Source: Heracleum sosnowskyi
Lineage: Eukaryota > Streptophyta > Magnoliopsida > Apiales > Apiaceae
Length of the DNA stretch: 64,000 bases
Assembly: GCA_030848705.1 (NCBI GenBank)
Contig: CM061243.1
Coordinates: forward strand, 114,972,674-115,036,673
Direction: 5' to 3'
Shown piece by piece: positions 45,319 through 53,465 of the stretch. The translations under genes and the position numbers were made by a program. The first letter of the stretch is position 1. Every line of letters begins with the position of its first letter. The notes beneath the pieces were generated by a model. It was not told the origin of the DNA and searched no databases. It worked only from the letters and a program-made list of their open reading frames with translations.

Positions 45319-46949
45319 GAACCTTATCTACAATTCCTGAAGGTGATGAAGATGTTCTCATTGAAAATCCTAAAGATGCTACAAATCAATTCCAGAAGTT
45401 TAAGACAAGAGATGGTAATGTTGTTACTCTTTATCACACTGATAAGAGAGTTCAACAATTATTTGCAAGAAAGGCACTTTCTACAACTAGTGAAGAATAT
45501 CCTGATCTCTCACATGAAAAATTTCTAATTCAACAAAGAGAAATCATGGAAAGCTTTAATAATCCTGCTCCTGCTAGAGGTAGAGGAGGCAGAGGTAGAA
45601 GAAGTGTCAGAAGAGGTGCAAGAAGAGGGAGAAGCTCATCAAATCAAACAATGCCTAGACAGACAAGGTCTAGAGGAGTAAGAATAGAAGAAATTCCTGA
45701 GGCTTCTCAAACTCCAATAACTCCTCATACTCTAGCTATTAGGACTATTATTCAGTAAGAAGATCAAGAAAGAGATGATGGACCATAATTGAGAAGAAGA
45801 CCAAGACAATCAACTCTCATTAGTAATACAATTCAAATTCCATATTCTAATCCTGACATTGCTCAAGATCCTGATGAATCTGAAATTCTACAAGAGGTTG
45901 ATTTGTTAATTTTATCTACTGTGGTTGACTCTCATAATGAAGAAGTGGATGAAGAAGAAGAAGTTAGAAGAATAGAAGTTACAAGAACAACAAATAGAGA
46001 TTTTGAGCTCTATGTGCCAAAGCTCAATAGTTCAAATAGGTTGTTATGGAGAAATTCAAGAAGACAACAACACAAGATAGAGAAGATCTATGTTCTTGAG
46101 AAAGAAAAGGACAAGAAGTGGAAACATATTGACACATTAAGGTGTGATAGACCTGTCAATTATCAGTCTGGTGGAATTATAACAAATGTCTCCAGTGTTG
46201 CAGACTTTTCTAGTTCACAAAGATCAAAAGCACTCTGGTTACAAATGTTTTCAAGCCTAAAGAAAATGCCACACAATTAAAGAGGAGGTCACTACGCCAT
46301 ATATGGCCTTCGGCAACTTTTTAAAAACGTTGCAGAAAGCACAAAATATGTTGCAGGAAGTCAGAAAATAAAAACGGCAACACTTTTTCAGTGTTGCAAT
46401 TTTCACCGCTGCCGTAGCACCCTACAACAACGTTTTGTTACACTATTGCAACACCACTACTTTTGTTACCAGAACATTTTAAGGCATCATTAAACATAGT
46501 GTACAACAACAGTAAACTAGTGTTGCAGTAGATGTCAACATTCTGTAAAATTGTGGGTCCCACTATTGGGACCCATACCCAATGGTAGGACCCACCTCTG
46601 GGACCCGCATGTGGGGTCCATTGGTGGCCCCTTCTAGAGCTCCATCGTGGGCCCCACCCATGGGCATCTTTCAAATGGTTCCCAAATAAACATTTTTTTA
46701 CAATTAATGGCACAACACTTTCACAACGAAATTTAAAAGAAACTATTTGTATATATGCATTCCCCAAAAATTAAAAACATGTTTTATTACACCAATACCA
46801 AAAATCATTAATACAAGTACAAGACTTCATAACACTAAACCCCAAAATATAAATTATAATTCAATACTACAAGAAAACAAATAAAATTCTTCTCGTTCCA
46901 TGGTACACACAAAGCTGCCAACTCCCGCGGTATCACACCCAAAGTTGTA

Positions 46950-47176
46950 TCCATCATCAATAATTAGGAAACGAGGTGGTATTCCTCCTTCAGAGAAACT
47001 GCAGAATTAAACAATAATGTATTAGTTGCCTTTATCTTTCAGAAATCTGAATAGGCTAAAAACAAATTTATATTCTTTTTGTACCTTTTAAGCCCGTCTT
47101 TAACACCTTTGGCTATGACATCGGTGTAGAATGCATCCCATGTACACCAGCCGAACCAACCTATGAATGTGGGCAA
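46950..47176 (-). pseudogene. Fragment of galactinol-sucrose galactosyltransferase (raffinose synthase/SIP type)
   Basis: Two exons on the minus strand. 47085-47176 encodes [17 protein letters not shown] and is bounded by CAG and AAAAG|GTAC. It joins in phase to 46998 downward, encoding SEGGIPPRFLIIDDG. Together they match the conserved [11 protein letters not shown] ... GG-PP-F-IIDDGW block of plant GH36 raffinose synthase-like (seed imbibition) proteins, where the last Trp is Tyr here. Similarity stops after that block, so the rest of the enzyme is absent. Context next to a CACTA terminus suggests transduplication. Non-functional. Confidence 0.75.
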
Positions 47177-47843
47177 CTGCTCAATTCAAAAAGATAACAA
47201 ATTATAAAACTCTAATTGTAGAGCCCTGATAAAGTTACTTGACAAAATATTTGCAAGTGATTTTCAAGAGTTCTGTTACAGAAGTGAGAACTTCTGTGCC
47301 GAGACTAGTATCATAGTATGGCAAATTTCAATAGTTTCTAAACTTGATGTATATTATTATCATATCATGCCCAAGATATAGTTAAGAAAACACCAATGTG
47401 TGCTTGTTGGTGTATTATCAATAGAAGGTGTTATCAGGATTAAAAAGAGAGTAGAGTTGCTGCAACCACAATATACACCGGGAACTTATATTTGAACTAA
47501 AATAGAAAATATTAATCACTACAATTATTAGACATTTACAAAAATCACCATAGAAGTTGATATGATCTATAAAAAAGTGGTTGAATTGAATTGAATCACT
47601 GGTTCAGGTCATTACGACATAAGTTGAATTGAATCATTGGTTGAAAGTTATTAGAAACCGATGTAGTAAAAAAAGTGCAGTAACCAAGGACTCTCATATG
47701 TAGAAAGCAAGATTAGGATGATTGGTTGTGGGACATACATTAGGGCATTGTAAGTTAATTTAAACAAAAAAAACAAAATCAGAAATCTTCATTCAAACAC
47801 ATCCAAGTTTAGAAAAGAGAACCAAGTACGACAAGAAAATTAC

Positions 47844-47975
47844 CTGGAATGCAAAAAAGTGTGTTTTCAGGTTCTGTGTGCTACAAAGTATGTTTAGAAC
47901 TTGAAGCTTTGCATCAGGATTGTTTTGTAACTCTTGCAAATTAGATCAGCAACATCATCCTCTTCTGATGACTGG
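47844..47975 (-). other. Exon-like open frame of unknown origin
   Basis: On the minus strand, LQELQNNPDAKLQVLNILC continues to KTHFFAFQ and ends exactly at a good donor (CCAG|GTAATT). Just upstream, EEDDVADLI is in another frame, so one small indel may separate them. It looks like a piece of a real protein, but I do not recognise it. Probably another captured exon. Confidence 0.35.
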
Positions 47976-48092
47976 GAAGACTATAAATTATTACATAGAT
48001 ATGATGAATATAAATTGTAGACTAGTCTTGAAGGAGATGAAAGCATGCAAAAGCTTAAAAAATAATAATGACTGCTAAACATAAAAGGTACA

Positions 48093-48587
48093 TGTTAGGC
48101 CGAATACACAATATATAATCAAGTATATGTATGAGAATAACAATAAGAACACTGTTTATGAATAATAAACTGTATGGAATTAATAACTCCTCTCTCGGTG
48201 ATGTAAAATATCACAGAGAGCTGCTAGGTTACAAGAATAATGTTTTCACGTATTCGCATCCCTTTTAGGGTTAACCTATATGTGTTTATATAGTACACAG
48301 CTACATACAATCTTCTAATTGATATTCCTATAAATCAGCTATACAATTAATATCAATTTAGAATTGCTTCTGTCTTCTGTTCCGTTTCCTTAGCCATCTT
48401 GATATCTCTTTGCTTCTTTCCATCTTCAAAGAATATCGCTTCTAGAATCTTCATTGAATAACACCAACTGCTAAGCAAACTCTGACTGTCAGAGTTTAAC
48501 AAACTCTGACCAGTACTCCAGCTAAACTCTGATAGTATCCTGATACTTTAAACACTGATAAACAAACATCAACAATTATATCTAACA
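48093..48587 (-). repeat. 3' LTR of element 3
   Basis: TGTTAGGCCGAATACAC... to ...TATATCTAACA, followed by CTCCCCCAAC (polypurine tract AAGTTGGGGGAGATTG on the minus strand). Between 48476 and 48535 the word AACTCTGA or its reverse occurs four times. Confidence 0.75.
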
Positions 48588-48727
48588 ATCTCCCCCAACT
48601 TGTGCATACTAAAAATGTACAAACAGATAATTGATGATGTCAAAACATATAACAAATGCTGTGTTTATAAAATCATAGAGTTTATATTTTACTTAGAACA
48701 GAAAACTTAAAAACTTACAGACTCCAT

Positions 48728-51700
48728 TTACTTAATTTCTTCAATATCAGGTACAGTTCTGATATAGTCCATAAGCAATCTTCTTTCAGCTCTCTCAAGT
48801 TCAGCTACCATTATCTCCTTCAGTTCCTTTAACTCTGGATCACTCTCTCCAGTTTGGTAGATAGCTCCCCTCAGAGTATAGATACTATTCTTTCTCATCT
48901 CATTTCCCAGCTTTATTATGAAGGATTTATCTGACTCCAGATTAAATTCCAACACTTTTATACCAAGATCTGTTCTGAGTCTTGCACTGTTCCTTTGCAT
49001 CTCAACAAGCTTTCCATTATAATCTCTGTACTTTGGTATGTAAGAACCAGCAAACTTTAAGCCACAAAGAGCTCTAGCTTTCACCATTCTGCTTCTTAAT
49101 ACCTCAGCTGCTTGATGAGTTCTTTGATTTTTGATTTTCAGTAGATACATCACATACTCCAGCTCTTCCTTCATTTTTAATCCAATGTCAGCTTCACCTA
49201 CTCTGTATACTCTTCCATCAGACTTAAAGTATAACAGAAAATCCTTTTTCAATCCTCTATGGTGTATTAACTGAACCGACTCTAAAGTATCAAGATTTTC
49301 TTGAGTCACACCAACACCTGGTTCAGCTAATGAGGTATAATCCATAGGACTATTATTCACTCTCTTTTCTCTATGAGATCCTAGTTCAGATTTATCTCTA
49401 GATTCTTTGCCCATTATTGTTCTGCTTTGAAGAATATTTGTATTTCCAGGAACCAAAGAATGTTGAACTGTGATTGGTTTTCCAAAAGTTCTTTGAAGTT
49501 GAGAAGATAGATGAGTCTGTACAACTTGAGTAGTATCAGTGGTTGTCACAGCTTCCAATGTTTTAACAACTTGAGCATTGTCAGAGGTTGATTGAACTTT
49601 CTTCAGTATTTGATGTTCTTCTACAAGCTTCCCTTTGCCTTTATCCAAACTAGCTTCAACTGGCCTTCTTGAATATTGTAAACTCTGTTGAGAGTTTACA
49701 TTTTCTTTGATTACAATTCCTTTCTCCTTTGGCCTTAAAATCTTCTTAGCTTTCTTGAATTTTCCAGTCTTCAACTTCTTCTCATGCTCTTCAGCTAGCA
49801 TCTTCTCTTCAGCCTGAATATCTTCAATAGTTGCATCTTCACCATGTTCTTCCAAAAATAACTGAGCTGCAATCTCTTCATCAGTATTTGGTTGAGAAAT
49901 AAGCAATAAGCTTTTAGCTTTTGAAGAAGATTGAGCACCAGTATTTACTCTTTCAGAGTTTGTCTTAGTAGTAGCAGAGTTTGACCTCAGTCTCCCTTGC
50001 TCTTGACTTGATTTAGACCTTAACTCCTGTTCTTTGGCACCATCATCAGTAGTATCATCCTGTTTACTCAGAGTTTGAGATTTCTTGTATTTGTCCTTAG
50101 AAACTCTCTTCCCCTTTTTGACATCATCAGGAATCAACACTAAGGTGAGCAACTCAAGTGAAGCAGCAATTGAATCAATCTTGTCAGACATGACAGTTTG
50201 ATTGTCTTCAACTTTGCTCAGTCTGTTCTTGATAACCTCTTGATCTTTAACCAAGGAAAGCAGCATAGATTTATCTTGTTTCAAAGACATGTCTCTTGAA
50301 ACCACATCATTTCTCAACCCAGTAACAGACTTCTGAGTTTCATCAAAACGGTTGTAAAGAGACTTGACTTGAACTATTGTAGCTTCGAAATGTGTGAGAA
50401 GCTCAGTATTTGTAATTGTTGCAGCAGACTTTGTCACAAAATCAGCTGCTCTCTGATCAGTGAATATACAATCATTGTTTGACCAGTTGGCAAAGTACAT
50501 ATCCTGAAAATGTGCTTCAGTAGCATAATTAGATGTACCACCAATATCAGTCACCTTAGGATTGTGGGGACCAGAAACCCTAGGAGAAGATGTAGAATCA
50601 GCTGCATCATCAGACTTTGTATCATCAGATTTTGCCAAAGAGTTTGCACCATGGGAATTAGATACATTCTCAGCAACATTGTCTTGAACAAAATTTTCAT
50701 TTGCTGGATGTGCAGAGTTTAATTGCTCATTTATTGTCTTAGTAGCTTGAGCAGCCTCAACAACATTCTCTGCCACAGCTTCAGCAGTAGGCTCTTCAGC
50801 AGTGTAAATAACATTTTCAGCAGCCTTGGACGTTTGTTCAACCTCCTCACCCTTGTCAATACCCTGGTGAGTAACAGAGAAAATCTCTGTATGAGAAGCC
50901 ATAGATTCATCAAGAATGACTGTAGGCTGATCAGCTGCCACATCCTCAGTTTCACCAACACTGCCAAACTCTTCAAGAGTTGCAGAAGGATGTGCTTCAA
51001 TATTCTCTTCCATGTCCATTTCCAGAATAGGCTCAGGTAAATCATCATGAAAATCAGCCATCTCATCAGCATTTGGTCTGGCTTCATTAGGCACAGTAGA
51101 ATTCTCAGTAGCATCCTTAGAAAAAATCTCTGGAGCTTCAGTTTCTTCCAATTCATCAAAAAGATAATCAGCTACCAACTTCCTCCTTTTATGCTGTAAA
51201 AGCTCAGTTGCATCAGAATTTGGCCTGTTTGCCCTCCTCTTTTTCCTTGAAGTACCAGCATCAGTAGGTGATTTAACAGCCTTGACAGCCTTAAAAGCCC
51301 TATGCTTAGTCCTACCTCCAGTCTTTGGTCTTTGAGAAGTAGCTTGAGGATCAGTATTTACTTGTTGTGATTGGGGTTCTGGTTGTTGTGGTTGAGGTTG
51401 TGGTTCAAGAAATTGTTGGACAATAGCTGGAAGCAATAACTCACCAACATTCCCTTTCTTGACATCCTTGTTTACTAAATCAGAGAATATTCTCTTGTGC
51501 AACTTAAACGAAGGAATCACATCATTTGCAGCAATTACAACCTCAGGAACACAATCAGAAAATAACATTTGACAAAAACGAGCAAAATATACTACGCTTC
51601 TATTTTCTGTCATTTTCTCTCCTATGTTATGCAAAACAAGTCTAGCAAAATCAAAATTGTGACTATAGAGTAAAGAATACCCGATTTGCAGACTGTCAAT

Positions 51701-52195
51701 TGGAATTGCATCCCAATTAGTGCATTTCTTCCCGAATGCTCTAGTTATACAATCAAAGAAGAAACTCCATTCCTTCCTCAAGAACGGTCGCTTCAAGTTA
51801 CCAGTCCTTGCCAATGACCCACTGTAGCCAATCTCCCTCATCATTCTCTGTAGATCAGTATCACCAACAGAGATTGTATAAGCATCCAAATCAGCAAAAC
51901 CTAGAGCTGCACGAACAGTGCCTGGTGTGACCACAAACTCGTCATCTTGAAACTCAAAAATGATGGAAGGAGTTCCAGCCTCTCCTCCATCATCATAAAC
52001 GCCTGTCTCCCAGAAGGCTTTGATTTGCAAGCTAGACAGCATAGCAGGTTCGACAAGAGCATACCCAATTGCAGATTGAGTAAGAAAATTCTGAAACAAA
52101 TGAAACGCCTCTGGTGCGTTCTCATTACTTAGAGGTGCTGCATAGTTGGTAGGTACGAACTCTAGACCAACAGATTGAAACACAGTAGTTGCCAT
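48728..52195 (-). CDS. Element 3 third ORF (env-like position), 1,155-residue open frame
   Basis: ATG at 52195 (MATTVFQSVGLEFVP). The N-terminal domain has LRKEWSFFFDCITRAFG and IDSLQIGYSLLYSHNFDF, colinear with element 1. A Gln/Pro-rich hinge and basic patches (residues about 270-330) follow, then a long acidic Ala/Glu-rich stretch, coiled coil near residues 600-680 (LKQDKSMLLSLVKDQEVIKN), Lys/Glu-rich segments, and a conserved-looking C-terminus ending IRTVPDIEEIK. No signal peptide or transmembrane helix stands out. It is the only one of the three third ORFs without a stop, although its pol is degraded. Function unknown; nucleic-acid or protein binding are possibilities. Confidence 0.8.
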   Translation of the reverse strand: MATTVFQSVGLEFVPTNYAAPLSNENAPEAFHLFQNFLTQSAIGYALVEPAMLSSLQIKAFWETGVYDDGGEAGTPSIIFEFQDDEFVVTPGTVRAALGFADLDAYTISVGDTDLQRMMREIGYSGSLARTGNLKRPFLRKEWSFFFDCITRAFGKKCTNWDAIPIDSLQIGYSLLYSHNFDFARLVLHNIGEKMTENRSVVYFARFCQMLFSDCVPEVVIAANDVIPSFKLHKRIFSDLVNKDVKKGNVGELLLPAIVQQFLEPQPQPQQPEPQSQQVNTDPQATSQRPKTGGRTKHRAFKAVKAVKSPTDAGTSRKKRRANRPNSDATELLQHKRRKLVADYLFDELEETEAPEIFSKDATENSTVPNEARPNADEMADFHDDLPEPILEMDMEENIEAHPSATLEEFGSVGETEDVAADQPTVILDESMASHTEIFSVTHQGIDKGEEVEQTSKAAENVIYTAEEPTAEAVAENVVEAAQATKTINEQLNSAHPANENFVQDNVAENVSNSHGANSLAKSDDTKSDDAADSTSSPRVSGPHNPKVTDIGGTSNYATEAHFQDMYFANWSNNDCIFTDQRAADFVTKSAATITNTELLTHFEATIVQVKSLYNRFDETQKSVTGLRNDVVSRDMSLKQDKSMLLSLVKDQEVIKNRLSKVEDNQTVMSDKIDSIAASLELLTLVLIPDDVKKGKRVSKDKYKKSQTLSKQDDTTDDGAKEQELRSKSSQEQGRLRSNSATTKTNSERVNTGAQSSSKAKSLLLISQPNTDEEIAAQLFLEEHGEDATIEDIQAEEKMLAEEHEKKLKTGKFKKAKKILRPKEKGIVIKENVNSQQSLQYSRRPVEASLDKGKGKLVEEHQILKKVQSTSDNAQVVKTLEAVTTTDTTQVVQTHLSSQLQRTFGKPITVQHSLVPGNTNILQSRTIMGKESRDKSELGSHREKRVNNSPMDYTSLAEPGVGVTQENLDTLESVQLIHHRGLKKDFLLYFKSDGRVYRVGEADIGLKMKEELEYVMYLLKIKNQRTHQAAEVLRSRMVKARALCGLKFAGSYIPKYRDYNGKLVEMQRNSARLRTDLGIKVLEFNLESDKSFIIKLGNEMRKNSIYTLRGAIYQTGESDPELKELKEIMVAELERAERRLLMDYIRTVPDIEEIK

Positions 52196-53465
52196 TAGAA
52201 ATAGAATAGAAAATGATCAGAGTTTATGCTTGGAAAAGTGTTTGGAAAATTGATGCAGAAAAGGTGTTTGTGAAAAGGTCATGTGAATAGAGTAAGTCTG
52301 TAAAACTTGTGAACGTTGTGTGTATAATGATTAAATAAGAATTAAAACTGAAGAGTTTTAATCATTAAGACACATAACAGGCTTACTCGTGAAGTGTGTG
52401 AGTGGGACAGTTGTCACACATGCATTAACTGACAGCACTAATCGTGGTAGTTTCTAACACGCATGCGCAGTAAAAACAGCAATAATTACTGCTATTTACA
52501 CGCTTCATCATTTTCAAAATGAATACAAACCGTTGTCAATCATACTCTCTATTTTCCAAAATAATGTTCCTAAAAAATTATGAAATGTCTGAAACTCCTT
52601 TATTTATTTTAATCAACAGAGATTAAAAATAAATTTACCTCTGCGTAGAGTACACAATTCATCAATGTTTATCAATTCTCCACCTTCATTAATAATCTCT
52701 TTTCTCAAAATGCACAGTTGTGATTATTTGTGTGTGAATATCAGAGTTTACTGAATGTAAATATTGAGAGCATCTCAAAGTGCATAAAATCCACAAAATA
52801 AAGCAGTAAAAACTGGTTTCCCAATCTCTCATATGCAAAACAAAATCTGATGTCATCTAAACTCTGTACCTTTATATGTATTTATTTGTTTTCACCCCCT
52901 ATCTAATTTTTTTTATTCTTTTCCAGTAATCAGTGGTTGGCACTAGTCACCAAATTTTTTAAATTTTAGCCCTTATTTCATACAATAAGTTCCTGGGTCT
53001 TCCTAGGCACAACATGATCTCAAAGGAATTTGTGCATGTTTTTGCATCTTTTGCTTGGGGGTGAAGTAGCAGCAACTATTTATAAGAGTTTAGACTGACA
53101 TCATTTAACATATATCCCTTATGAGAGAAAATGCAAACAGCTAATACAGACTCAGTGTATAGGATCAATAAACTAAGAGATGCTATAAATATAGAGACAG
53201 TATCATGCTGTGTAAAGTTTCTGCACACATTTGAGATTAGATCATATATTAACTCAGAAGGATTAATGATTACCTACTGAGAATCATGCTTCATACTATT
53301 TTCTTCATCGGTTTTTATGTTTCAGACAATACCACAATCAGAGTTTAACATCAGAGTATGCTAACAGAGTTTAACAACATGATTTGCATGACAGTTAACA
53401 TATGCATAGAAACATGAGCAACATATCACACAAGAGTAAATTTTGAGTCTAACCGGCCAGTATCT
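52196..53465 (-). other. Spacer between pol and third ORF of element 3
   Basis: No gene. CAGAGTTTA-type words recur (for example 53340-53375), as in this element's LTR. The start of the third ORF is preceded by a probable leader. Confidence 0.5.

Larger units (their letters stand above)
28797..46280 (+). pseudogene. Element 1 third ORF (env-like position), split by element 2
   Basis: Segments are 28797-31781 and 45319-46280. The N-terminal 270 residues form a domain shared with the third ORFs of elements 2 and 3 (KKEWNFFFDTISRCF, then LPSGSLKIGYSLIHS), of the kind annotated as putative plant transposon protein. Next come basic and acidic stretches, PQEPxxQS repeats (30350-30710), a short coiled coil, and four QILTxx repeats (31700-31765). 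After the insertion come an Arg/Gly-rich tract (about 45590-45640) and a C-terminus ending KMPHN. In-frame stops: TAG 30090, TAG 31347, TAA 45756, TAA about 45786. No signal peptide or membrane segment is apparent, so the name env is not supported. Confidence 0.75.
22503..46289 (+). mobile_element. Sirevirus-type copia element 1, split by element 2
   Basis: The 5' LTR at 22503-23028 is followed by ATTGGTATCAGAGC (tRNA-Met PBS). On the plus strand come gag, pol, a 500-bp spacer and a long third ORF, the order of Sirevirus (SIRE/Maximus) elements. Element 2 is inserted at 31782-45318; the third ORF resumes at 45319. No 3' LTR is present: a CACTA end begins at 46290, nine bases after the third ORF stops. 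Many stops show it is old and inactive. Confidence 0.85.
46290..48092. mobile_element. CACTA element, left end with captured gene exons
   Basis: Starts CACTACGCCATATATGGCC, shared with the element ends at 56954 and 18544. The subterminal region has GTTGCA words, then GTGGGTCCCAC / GGGACCC repeats (46550-46640). No matching right terminus (GGCGTAGTG) was found in the window, so the element is truncated or extends beyond it, and the right limit given is the start of element 3. Inside are minus-strand exons of a galactosyltransferase-like gene and one further exon-like frame. No transposase was recognised in this part. Confidence 0.65.

Noticed and set aside
28797..46280. Calling the third ORF a true envelope glycoprotein
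   Set aside because: No signal peptide, transmembrane segment or glycoprotein-like cysteine pattern seen; position after pol is the only argument.
50510..51159. Leu- and Ile-rich ORFs overlapping the element 3 third ORF, resembling membrane proteins
   Set aside because: They are other-frame shadows of the acidic coding region; hydrophobicity comes from complementing Glu/Asp codons.
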